Shown in pieces: positions 37,377 through 47,600 of a stretch of 64,000 nucleotides of DNA (the first letter of the stretch is position 1; each line of letters starts with the position of its first letter). This DNA is from Paragonimus westermani (lineage: Eukaryota > Platyhelminthes > Trematoda > Plagiorchiida > Troglotrematidae), in assembly GCA_008508345.1 (NCBI GenBank), contig QNGE01000413.1, positions 62,001 to 126,000 of the forward strand, written 5' to 3'. The notes under the pieces are model-generated. The model searched no databases, was not told the DNA's origin, and worked only from the letters and a program-made list of their open reading frames with translations. The translations under genes were made by a program, and so were the position numbers.

Positions 37377-37850
37377 GTTCCGCAGTTCCACCAACACACC
37401 ATATATCCACTGTAAACTCGAAGGAATAAGACCGGGAGGTGTGCCAGTGGGGCCTTTCTTTCCAGCCGGCCAATGCTGGTTAGCCACTTGATTGGCTAAT
37501 AAGGAAAGGAAACTCCTATCTCTCGGAAACTAAACAGAGAGAGGATGCAATGACGAGATCCAAACTAAGGAGAAAGATTTGTGAAGTGTAATACAAGAAG
37601 CATTTCAGTATAAGAGTGCAGGTTAGTGCATCCCTGAGAAGATAAGGATGAAAAACAAAGTTCTCATTGGACTATGAAAAGCCAGAGAGATCATTCGTCA
37701 TACAGTACACCAAAAAGCCGAAGAAAAGAATGGAGAGAAGACCGCAGACACCCAAGTTTCTGAAAAGAAGAGCGGATTAATTGTCAATGATCAGGCCGTT
37801 GGCCGATGCAGTCGATAACAGAGTAGAATGGGTATGCTTAAACGACCTAC
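37377..37850 (-). repeat. Gypsy LTR-like segment inserted in PLE copy 2
   Basis: Lies downstream (in minus sense) of the open Gypsy integrase and ends exactly where PLE homology breaks off at 37376. It is an inverted homologue of 27208-27690 over about 480 bases with scattered differences. Placement next to the integrase stop and recurrence elsewhere without integrase both suggest an LTR. The 5' border of the LTR and a target-site duplication could not be fixed. Confidence 0.6.
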
Positions 37851-37951
37851 GTTTGGCCAATGCAAATATGGCGTACACGATTGTCTACGGTATTCTTCGA
37901 TTTCGTAGAACAAACTCGTTTTCTTCAGTGGAACTGAATTCAGCTGCTCCA

Positions 37952-38566
37952 TTACTTGTGTTCGTCCTTTTTCTGTTTCCGTAGGTGTACTCTGTTCCTT
38001 CTTACTGTCCCGTGGGTTGTGCGTACCACATAAGAACGCTCACCATCTCGTCCTTCCACAATCCCTGGGGTCCATCTGTCAGACCTCATACCGAACGGCT
38101 GAATCCAAACGGTATCTCCTTCGTCCGATCTTGGTAGCTCATGAGTCCCTTTGTCATGCACTTGTCTTTTTCGTTCCATTCGTTGTTTCGATCGTTTTCT
38201 TACGGTGTCCCACGTGACAGTTTGTAGGGCTATACGATCTTCAACTGGTGGTATTCGCGTTCTCGTTCTTCTTCCCACGAGCCGTTGAGCCGGACTCAAA
38301 TCTATATCTGCTGACGGGGTGTTTCTGTGTTCTAGCAGTGCCAGATAGGCGTATTCTTTGGCTGTTGAACATTTCTTCATTATTTTCTTTGCCTCCTTCA
38401 CAGCAGATTCCGCTTCACCATTAGACTGACTGTGGCGTGGACTGGAGACTTCGTGTTTAAAACGCCATTTTTCGGCTAATTCCGCAAACTGTTGTGCTGA
38501 AAATTGTGGACCACCATCTGATCTCACACACTCTGGAATGCCATATCTTGCGAATTGGGCTTTCAA
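37952..38566 (-). CDS. Gypsy-type integrase, C-terminal two thirds (open frame)
   Basis: 204 codons without interruption. Residues 12-24 carry the second catalytic Asp (CVRSDGGPQFSAQQF, Asp17) and residues 48-54 the Glu (SNGEAES, Glu53). The 35-residue spacing is the canonical DX35E. The C-terminus has a GPY/F-like DNA-binding module (GDTVWIQPFG, TVRRNRVHLRK) before the stop. The N-terminal zinc finger and first Asp lie beyond an N at 38575 and are not in the window. LTR-like sequence follows about 100 bases downstream. The open frame and intact catalytic pair mark this as the youngest-looking element here. Whether a complete element exists cannot be told. Confidence 0.88.
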   Translation of the reverse strand: MKAQFARYGIPECVRSDGGPQFSAQQFAELAEKWRFKHEVSSPRHSQSNGEAESAVKEAKKIMKKCSTAKEYAYLALLEHRNTPSADIDLSPAQRLVGRRTRTRIPPVEDRIALQTVTWDTVRKRSKQRMERKRQVHDKGTHELPRSDEGDTVWIQPFGMRSDRWTPGIVEGRDGERSYVVRTTHGTVRRNRVHLRKQKKDEHK

Positions 38567-38575
38567 CCTGCCGAN

Positions 38576-40060
38576 CAGGAGCGTTTTGGAAACCAGCGAC
38601 TACTGCATGTTGAGAGACAGTCTTCTTCTCACAGTTCTCCAGCCGTCTGATATCCAACTTCTGCCGTTGTCCGTATGATCTACAGTGAACAAGCTTACAT
38701 ACATGAACTAACAGTTTGGTCCTGACCAGCCTATGATCCGTGCTACATTCAGCATGCGCATCACGCGGGTGATGCGCACCTCAGGAATGTCGAGCTGCTG
38801 CACAATCACGTAGTCAAACAAATGATGGTGACCGCTTCGTGGATGAGTCCATGTCATGATGTCGCTCGCATCCAGCTGGAATCGGGTGTTCGTGATAGCC
38901 AGCTCGTGAGTAGCACACAGGTGCAGCAGACGATCACCGTTCTCGTTGACTGAACCAATGCCATAGGGCCCGATGACTCACGACCAAGCTACCGAGTCGC
39001 GCCCAGCTCGAGCGTTCAAGTCACCCAGATCAAATAGTCGATCACTCACCGGCGCCCGCCGGATTGTGGCGGACAGCTGATCACAGAATTAGTTCTTTGT
39101 ATCATCAGTGTGACACATAGTTGGACCATGAACACTAATAAATGTAGCACACTTACCTCGACCGAGTCGCAGGCGCATCGACAGCATTCGGGGGCTGATG
39201 CCGTGCGGTTCGCCCATCCTCAAAGCATTGATGCGATCAGCGACTGCAAAACAAACACTATGCTCCCGAACACTGTCTGCCGGGTAACCTATCCAGTACT
39301 CAGCACCTGCTTCCCGCACCTTACCTTGGTCTGCAAGCCTTGTATCACTCAGGGCTGCTACGTCTATTCCACATCGGCACAGTTCCATCTCGAGCAGGGC
39401 GCTGCGTCGTTCCGGTCGTTCTGTGACGCTGCATCGATCCAGCAGCGTGCGCAAGTTCCACGTGCCAATCGCAAGCGTCTTGCGTCCCCAGGCTTGTCAC
39501 AAGTCGGTCTTCTGGGCACTGAAACCTAACTGAGCATTATCTGCTAGGGGGTTCGTGGTCGAGGGGAAGTATGAGGGTAGGTGTATGGTAGTAGCATATT
39601 TCCGCTTATCCACCCTGTCATATGCAGCAGATAGAGCGACCTGGTTTATTCTGCTCGACGGATGTTGCAGTATGGTATTTGATTTATTTTCTATGATCAT
39701 TGTTTTTCTGGGCTTCGGATACTGCCAGGACGCCCAGACCTGTGCAGGAGTGGACGCCCAGACCTGTGCAGGAGAGCGATTAGGGCCCCCAACGAAAGCC
39801 TCTGGCTAAAAAGCCTGTATCGCAAGGCAGCAGGTGACTCACACACACACACACACACGCAGACGCTACAGCATCAACTACCTACGAAAGGATCGACAGC
39901 CATATCAAGAGAGATCCAGCACACACTCACAAGAACGGTAATACTGTATAGACGATCCTAGCGGACAGACAAACAGTCAGTCCAGACAAAAACAAGCATC
40001 ATGCTCAACCAAGCCAAAACACACGGTCACCACGCACAACGAACGCATCTGCTTTTTGTA
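38576..40060 (-). pseudogene. Endonuclease-RT retroposon, 5' UTR, endonuclease and linker (copy 4)
   Basis: The frame at 39089-39454 begins MRTLLDRCSVTERPERRSAL and contains CGIDVAALSDTRLADQGK, HSVCFAVADRI and GISPRMLSMRLRLGRGK, an EEP endonuclease N-terminal half. Frameshifted pieces continue down to ECSTDHRLVRTK at about 38755, the conserved SDHR-type catalytic His box, and then the linker LDIRRLENCEKKTVSQHAVV to the N at 38575. The 5' UTR extends to about 40050 and includes a 24-base tandem duplication (39728-39775) and a CA tract. The RT would follow, but the N cuts it off. Confidence 0.82.
39839..39858. repeat. (CA)n microsatellite
   Basis: About 10 CA units in the 5' UTR of retroposon copy 4, equivalent to 22643-22672. 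Confidence 0.9.
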
Positions 40061-40145
40061 TGCACTCCACCACATCCACGTCTTAGAGTCCTTTAGTAGG
40101 CTGGATAGGTGAGCCGGAGGTCACCTTAAGAGAATCTTAGAACTC

Positions 40146-40560
40146 CTATTGTTGCCGACGGTCTGCGAAACCTTGCATGCGCTCGTCCTGCTTTCTCCAC
40201 CAGTTGTTCTTATTCCAGAGAACACGCTGGGCTAGTTGACGGCGGATACTCCGGTACCTAGCCTTTTTCGCCCCATTGGCCGTGTCTATTTTGGATGTGG
40301 CGAACGCAGCATTCTTCTCTCTTACCAACTTGGAGATAGCTACGTTTCTTGAGTTGTTGCCACATACCCTCGGGGTAGTGAATACAGGAGCGTTTTGGAA
40401 ACCAGCGACTACTGCATGTTGAGAGACAGTCTTCTTCTCACAGTTCTCCAGCCGTCTGATATCCAACTTCTGCCGTTGTCCGTATGATCTACAGTGAACA
40501 AGCTTACATACATGAACTAACAGTTTGGTCCTGACCAGCCTATGATCCGTGCTACATTCA
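40146..40560 (-). pseudogene. Endonuclease-RT retroposon, linker region (copy 5)
   Basis: A minus frame runs from the N at 40561: CSTDHRLVRTKLLVHVCKL, then LDIRRLENCEKKTVSQHAVV, VREKNAAFATSK, RRQLAQRVLWNKNNWWRKQ and GFADRRQQ. This is the region between endonuclease and RT in this family. Its first 176 bases (40385-40560) are identical to 38576-38751. It ends just before the 5' UTR of copy 4, so the two copies are head to tail, or one copy was split by assembly. Confidence 0.82.
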
Positions 40561-40561
40561 N

Positions 40562-40593
<32 letters not shown>
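40562..40593. repeat. (TA)n microsatellite at an N join
   Basis: About 16 AT units directly after the N at 40561. An open frame that seems to run across it joins unrelated sequence. Confidence 0.95.
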
Positions 40594-40595
<2 letters not shown>

Positions 40596-42562
40596 GCGCA
40601 TCACCGGAAATGGAAGACGTTATCCGTTGGCATACTGTCGTGTTTGCACTACGGATACTTACTTTGAGTTTGTTAGGGGATTTTGAAGTCAATTTGTTCA
40701 GTCTGGTAGGATATTGTTCGTTCACTCACAGTTTGTCCGATTCGTTTGAGTCAGAATCGTTACCTTCTATATTCCCTTTACATTTGTTCTCTTCGTATAT
40801 GTTTTTTCATCAATTTGAAATGGTGTATGGAGCCCACGATGCGTATCCACGTAAAATCTATTGTATTATCTTCCTAGTTTACCATTTTGTTGTATATTTG
40901 CCAATTTTCTGTGCTCACTTTGTGTTGCCCATCCTCTTCAAAGTGAGTTAGGTAAGATGGTTTGAGTGAGCTCACTCCGCCTCAATTGGTCAACATTTCT
41001 ATGATCGACATTGACGTTAAGTAGTTTTTTCTAGGATTTGTTGATAATCGACCGGATTCTACTAGTGGTGATATAACTCAATTGTACATGTCTTTGTCAG
41101 CACCGCACAAAACCTTATTCTTTTGGACCACATTTTCTGATTTTTTTTCGGAAAGTCGGAAAATCGTTCTGTTCACCATATCATCTGACTTGGCATTTGG
41201 AGTTCGCAGGTTGCTAGTAACACACGGATAACCTTAACCTATCACAGGTTCTCCAGTCTCCTACCTTGTGGTGTTCTATCTACTTTGATTCACTGACATC
41301 CAGACCTACTGCATAAGCAAGGATACACCTGGCTAGGATGTTGGTCAGTTTTCCAATCGAACGAGACATTGTAGCGCAATTCTGAATTCAGTTCAAGTAA
41401 TTTTGGATTTCAGAGAACGGGTGTATGCATAACTCCTCGCAGAACTTTTTTGATGACAGCGAATGTACAAGCAGACTGCTGGTGACGCCGGGCTGATTGA
41501 AGCTGTACATCACACATTTGGCTGCAGCCTTCACGTTCATATACAGTACCTTCAGGATTAATGGCCCTGACAACAAAATCTGAGGTTCAGACCGAAGCGC
41601 GTGTCCACCGGGAACGCCCTCTAACCTAGTCGGATGAGCGAATGGGCACAACACACCGCTAAAGCCACTGCCGGATTGGCTGGCAGTGGGTAGAGTATAG
41701 TCACTCGGCCTCATCGAATCGGTGTTTTGACCACCATGGTTCGCTGCCGATAACACCGGGCTGCTCGCAGGCACGTATCAGCGCTTGAAAGGCAGTACTG
41801 GAGTGGAAACCAGCATGAATGCAAATGAACGCAATAAAAATACGATATTTCCCTAACGGATCGTCCCATAAGGATAGTTTTTTTCCACCACCGAGTAGGT
41901 AATAAAAAGCTGCATTCATGAGATGAAATGATTCAAAAACCACTCAAGTACTTGTCAAAACTTAACAATTCTTCTTTAGAACCTAAGACATGTCATGTTT
42001 TGTTTTTAGTTTCATCGTGCCATTTGTGGAATCAGACGTGACGTATTATGACCACGCCGCCAAACCAGTAAGCATCACTTTGCGCTTCTCAGCTTTGTGT
42101 CCCCGTTATCGGGCAGTGCCGTTCTACTTCCTGTCATTTTACCCACATATGAGTGCCGTGATGAAGACAACTTGTTGTGTTATCGAGAGTGGCGTGGACA
42201 GCTTGTTCAGCAGTGTTGTCTAGATTGAGGCGTTCTATTTTCTGGAAATCCGTTTCGTCCTGAAAAACGGCATATCTAGGATGCTAAGCCGGTTGGTTTG
42301 GGTAGACAAAACATTCGGATTATACGGGTTTTCGTTAGGTGATTACGAACTAGGATAATATGTTGAAACAAGTGAGTGTTGAAGCAAGTGGGCGTGTTGG
42401 GCTAAGGGACATGACGCACTCTTTATAATTAACGTGGATTTTATCAAACTGACTTCCCCAGCACTATATGAATGTAGATGCTTTTAATGGCGGTTCAAGC
42501 TTGATACTCCCACTTCACCGATGGCATGCCGGACTTGCGGGCCGTGGGGTGACTAATTTGTC

Positions 42563-42582
42563 CAGTGTGTGTGTGTGTGTGT
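42563..42582. repeat. (TG)n microsatellite
   Basis: About 10 TG units in otherwise unassigned DNA. Confidence 0.9.
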
Positions 42583-42854
42583 CTGCCTGCCTTTCTGACT
42601 CTGGTCATGTTGAGTTACGTTGACTCAGACTCTTCTCGGTTTAGTTTGCAAGACAGCAGTTACACACAACTTGACCCAGACGAATTTATGATTCTGAACC
42701 AAGATGCCACTCGTGGAACGTAAAAAAGTGAAAGATGTTTCGATATTGTGACAAATGAACAGTGGTTATTACGCCGCCTGTGGTGAAAGTTTGGTGGAGA
42801 CTACGGGGGAGTTTAGTACAAAAGCATGCAATTGGTCACCTGTAAATCATTTCG

Positions 42855-42935
42855 AAGGCTGATGAAAAAGTTTGGTGCAACGGGTAGTGTTCATGACCTG
42901 CAAAGAACTGGTCGACCTCACATACCAACATCATG
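42855..42935 (+). mobile_element. Possible DNA-transposon helix-turn-helix fragment
   Basis: One frame reads RRLMKKFGATGSVHDLQRTG and then RPH. It resembles the end of the first helix-turn-helix in mariner/DUF4817-type transposases (LV.KFEETGSV.DLPRSGRPR). It is only about 25 residues long, followed by a TGA and a CAT-rich tract. No catalytic domain or inverted repeats are seen. Confidence 0.4.
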
Positions 42936-43264
42936 ATCAACAACATCATCGTCCTCATCATTACAATCAGCAACAGCATATACAATAGTGTCTCCTTGAT
43001 TCACATTAATACGTAACAACCATACGAACATGGAGAGAACAAACTAACCCTACACGGGAAGTACACGAAATGGCAATGATGAGAACAAAGTGCTGACTGT
43101 CTTTACGTCCAAAGTCAGGCATTCACACTCACCACCACCAACAATAATAGAACCTCGCAAATAAACAGCTAAGTTGCAAGTTGCACGACAGCCTCTGTCC
43201 GGAACGTTGAACCACTTTAGCTTTCGCATACGATAAATCGGCTGTGCATCGATGTGAAGTCAAC

Positions 43265-43405
43265 GGCGCAGTGGTCACTACGATTATCTCATAGTGGTCC
43301 ACATGGTTATCTCGTGACCCAGTGAGCTGGAGTTCAGATCCTGGTTATGGCAAGGATGAACACTACTGACGAGCTCTAGCAGAAGTGAAACTGGAGTCTA
43401 AAGCC
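43265..43405 (+). repeat. SINE-like repeat, family B
   Basis: GGCGCAGTGGTCACTACGAT body, box B-like GGAGTTCAGATCCTGG, then AAGGATGAACACTACTGACG and AGTGAAACTGGAGTCTAAAG. It contains a partial internal duplication of the box A side. Confidence 0.55.
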
Positions 43406-43979
43406 GAATGGATAAAGAAATGGGCGCGCACACGCATAATAGAATTAGTTTATACAGCAGTTCTAGCTCGGTTCTATGGGAGTATGTGAGCTGTCCGAAT
43501 ATTTGAATTTCTCGTCATCAATGGAGAAACGAGGTAGGCGGTGATACGGGAATGTGCGACAGAATGGTGATAGGCAGATGAGTAATCGTTTCAAATGTCA
43601 TACATAAACTTGTCGACTGAATGATGAAGTGAACGCACTATATAGTGAACATGTACTGATTGACTGTATTCGCTAATGAGTAGCATGTGAGAAACGTCAA
43701 TTAAAAATCACCCCACATTTGTTGCGGTTGTCCTTGCGCTTTGTGACCAATACGTTCGAAGATACGTCTACGCACCCACTATTTAACCGTCCCACACGTC
43801 TTCCGCGACCCAATCAATTCAGTACATGATTTACGGCTATACGGACAAGTCACACAAACGCACAAGCCACTACCCGACACTACTCTCACTCGGTTTCCCT
43901 CTCACGCACATGAACAACCTACTTGCCTGTCTGCCTCACACTCACGCTTTTTACTACCCTCACACTAACTAACCAATAT

Positions 43980-44183
43980 CAAGCTTTGCTTCGATCTTCA
44001 CTAACGCATCGATCGCGTGGACACGCCATGTGCACGTGCTTCGCATGAGGGCCAGACGTGCGCGCTGGTGGAAACACTGTGGTCGGTTAATGTCTAGATA
44101 GCACCACATTTATTATCGTGCTCACGCCGAATGTTTCTTGTGCTCTCGTTGGAATTAATCGTGTTACTCACTAGACCACAACG
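43980..44183 (+). promoter_or_regulatory. Possible promoter / 5' UTR of the Myb/SANT-like gene
   Basis: Immediately upstream of the start codon, about 43995-44075 is locally rich in CpG (GATCGCG, CACGTG, GACGTGCGCGC) compared with surrounding DNA, and includes an E-box-like CACGTG near 44034. No TATA box is obvious. Assignment as promoter or 5' UTR rests on position and composition only. Confidence 0.25.
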
Positions 44184-44627
44184 ATGCTCCCTGTAAATCA
44201 GCGTGACTTCTTACAAATGAACCAGTCTATCCAACAGCAAGAACATCAACTGCAACAACAGAACAGTATACGAAGACTATCAGCCCCAACACAACTGGCA
44301 ACCGTTCAATCCGCCTTCTTCTCTCAAACCCCAACAATGACCTCGGTCGGTTGCTCAGTGATGTCCACTTTGACGGAACCAAAGCACCACTCAGGTCCGA
44401 TCAGTACTTCGTGCATGGCCTCCATACTTGCCGCACCATCAAAACAGCGAGCCGAATCATTTCTGATCGAGGAGGTCCGTGTGATGTTGCACGAAATCGG
44501 ATTGCGTAAGCAAATCCTATTATCCTTATCTCCTTCCACGAACAGACTGAAACGCCGCGCGTGGGAAGAGGTTGCCGGAAGCATGGCAGCTCGATGGCCT
44601 CACAGTCCACGACGAACGGCCGATCAA
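44184..44627 (+). CDS. Exon 1 of the Myb/SANT-like gene
   Basis: 148 complete codons from the ATG to the codon before a perfect GTAAGT donor at 44628. It encodes the Gln-rich N-terminus and the first two helices of the SANT-like domain, ending RRTADQ. Reading through the donor gives a short tail and a stop at 44643. The splice is preferred because exon 2 supplies the family-typical continuation VKKKWENL. Confidence 0.85.
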
Positions 44628-47600
44628 GTAAGTGATCGGTGGTGAGAAGAATATCTCCTCCTTTTCTTGGGTAGCTGGTAATCAAGCGCCCATCAAGCTT
44701 ACCATACTGCATTTATGCGTGAACCATTCAGTTGTGTGAGTGTCTTGTACGCTCTCGTTTGATTTACTGTAGCCGTTGTGCGACAGTTATTCAACCAACT
44801 GAATAGGCAGATATAATATAGGGAACTACACTAATGGGTTTTTCCGAACACAGTTACGTCACCAACAATTTTTACATTCTTAAGCCCTTGAAGTAATCGG
44901 AAACATTTGAATGCATACTTATTAGGCTGATAGAACGCATGTGATTAGCATGCTGAAAACGCTTGCCTACTAGTTATGGAAATTTTTATCGGAACGAGCT
45001 CTGCTCGCCAAGCACTGTTGCCGTAGTATAATCATTATACTAGCAAAATAGTCATATGTCATGCAATCTTATTCGATTTTTTCAACCAAATACTTTACTA
45101 TCCTTCGCATTCAGATGTGTTATAGTCATCCGCTCGCGAGGGAGGACGCTAAACTCCTTGCATCGTCTGTGCCAGTGCTCCCCAGTAGCGCAAATCTCTG
45201 CCCGGTAAGCATCTCACCCTGGTTGCCACACTGGCCAAACGACCTTGTTGTCCACTGCGTCCGAAACATTCGGTTGGATATGACTGAGTTATCTGAATGC
45301 CTATGAACAGTGTTGACGATGCCCGATCACCTTGTGAGGTGACGGTGTCCGGCCAGCCCAATTCAATAACCTACTCACAAGACGACTGTGATTGGTGTTC
45401 AGTTTAACCGCCAACATCATTCTATGAAGTCCCAACCTATCGTTGGACAGTACTCACATTATCTTACAGATTTTGGTTGTGATAGACCCTTCAATTAGCT
45501 TTTGTCAGAAATAACTCTTAGACGCTGGGTTCGCTGCCATCAGATGCTTTCAGTGAAGTAGTTATTTGCCGGCATCAAGTTTTGAACCCCCATTCACGTT
45601 CTTCAGCTTCTTCGTGTTTGACGCCAATTGTGGGTGCACCGATCATGATTAACAGGACGACTACTTTGTTTATTCACGTGGCGATCGAGCACCATCAGCG
45701 TTACTCACTAACGAACGAGGTTACGCAGGTAGCTGGAGGGATTCTGTCCTGGGGCTTGTGACGCAGCCTTTCAAGCTACTGGACTGGAATTCAACTCTCA
45801 GTCGTGACAAGCATGTGCACTACTGATGAGCTTTAGCAAAAACGAAACTCGAGTCCAATGCTTATTTTTGAACAAATGCAGGGCTGGATTGTCCGTTTGA
45901 ATGCGAAAGATAAAGTGAGCAACCGATGAAGTCTGGTTTATATCCACCAATTCCCATACTACCTGTCAGTAATTAACTTACTGCATTTTTGCGTGTCGGT
46001 GTATAAGATGTTACAAGAATGACAGGAGTCTTCATCTGCTGTCATCTGCCATGGTAGATCATTTTTGGGGATAACCAACAAATGATGCGTGACTTGAACA
46101 CATTTGTCAACACGTCAGTCACTTCAAACTGGATGTCCCTTTGTGGCTGAGTTTTCTGTAATTCAGAGATTCTTTTGTTAAAGATCCGGTCGAAGAATTT
46201 ACTATGTCTCAATGATGTTGTTTGGCCGTTATCTGTAAAATGTAGGCGACTTTGAGCTTACATACAAGGTTTTTCAATCTAGTATATCTTGTTATGATTT
46301 TTATGTCTCTCCATATCATTTTGAGATTACCTAGAAGGTTGCTTTAGTATAACTCTATAGCTCCAGACTAGCTCAAGCCAAACTGACTTCACTGCCACAT
46401 TGGGGCACAGGATGGAAACAGGTACATCGTACTGAAGTTTCAACACTGTGCGACGGCTTGTGCCTAAAGACCTTCCAGTCAAGTCAAGGAAGCAAGCGAC
46501 AACGGATAACGGTAGCTGCAATATGCTGATGCAACAGGGAGGTGGAACCCGGACACTCCTTTATCTGGACGAACACAACCATCTCTTAACTGTCTGCAGT
46601 AAGCGTTTACTGACCCACACCGGTTAGAACGCCAGTTACCGTAACCCTTAGCACACGATAGAAAACCCAACATAATATTTCCATTTCCACTGTCTGTTCT
46701 AGTGCACTTGTATGAACCGCTTTGTTTGAACGTCATTAGTGATATTGGGAGGCCAGTTTCAAAGGGTTTCTCTGGGTCATCCGAACTTGACATTGAACCA
46801 CACGAAGATAATACCGAGACATGAAAAGTGATATAGAGACACGTTGAAGGGAGCAGCCTAGAAGTGCCAGAAGTAGGGAACATCCAGTTCCTGAAACATC
46901 CTCCTTTTTTAAAATCATTAGTAAAATGCTGAGTGGATACACAAAGCTGACGAATTGCTTTTATTAACCTTGCATGCCAGAGCGTTCGAACACACTGTTT
47001 TCCTACGAAGAGAATGTGTACGGTTTCACTGGACCTCCCAGTCAAAGATTCTAATGGATCTAACATGACGTTAAATGTCTGAATTTAGACAAAGTTTTCT
47101 GCTACTTAAGTCCCATCTGTCCCTTCATGTCATGGTTTTATGGTGGATGCTCGTGGTTGTTATTTACTGCTACACTACCGTTTACATGAATGTAGGTCTC
47201 TCTTAGAACCATTCACTTTGTGATAAGGTACATCGATGAATCACTTAAATTTACTTCATGGAGTTGACTAAAAGGCCTTTGGTCAAGCTGACCAACAATT
47301 GTGTCAGAAGAGACTGTTGGCGTCAAAGGTCCGTTTATTACGGAAAACAGCGTACATCATACGAAAATATACCACCGTGAACAAAACGTCTACGTATGTG
47401 CAGTGCTTGTTATGTTTCTTATTCAATCGATCATTACTCAGTTGATTAGCTATTACAATTCCAAACACCTATCCGTGGCTTTCCATGCTGAAAAGGATTA
47501 GTGATTTGTTCTCCGTACTGTGGTAACCAAGGAAATAAATCACATCCTATCTATTCCGACTACACAGTACTCACCACTGTTATGAGAGTGGTGAAAATGT

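Larger units (their letters stand above)
38576..40560. repeat. N-bounded block with identical 176-base ends (38576-38751 and 40385-40560)
   Basis: The two segments are direct copies at an offset of 1809 bases, with no difference seen. Each end abuts a single N (38575 and 40561). The repeated part is the retroposon linker next to the endonuclease His box. The block could be closed into an 1809-base circle or be one period of a tandem array. Confidence 0.9.
40594..43979. other. Mostly unassigned DNA upstream of the Myb/SANT-like gene
   Basis: Besides the transposase-like scrap, a TG tract, a CAT-rich tract (42928-42985) and a SINE at 43265, I see two frames of unknown meaning: 40592-40951 (+, 119 aa, hydrophobic and Phe/Leu rich, starting inside the AT microsatellite) and 41388-41774 (-, 128 aa). 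Neither shows a known family. Confidence 0.35.

Noticed and set aside
40146..40604. A 152-residue minus frame starting in the AT microsatellite
   Set aside because: Its first residues are translated dinucleotide repeat across an N. Only the part after the N belongs to the retroposon linker.
40592..40951. A hydrophobic 119-residue membrane protein gene
   Set aside because: The frame starts inside a microsatellite next to an assembly join, and its Phe/Leu richness follows from T-rich DNA. No homologue or splice sites recognised.
44628..44645. Reading exon 1 through to the stop at 44643, or using the later GTGAGA donor at 44642
   Set aside because: The GTAAGT donor at 44628 is a perfect consensus, and exon 2 then supplies the expected helix VKKKWENL in phase 0. 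The later donor would be out of phase with the exon 2 acceptor.
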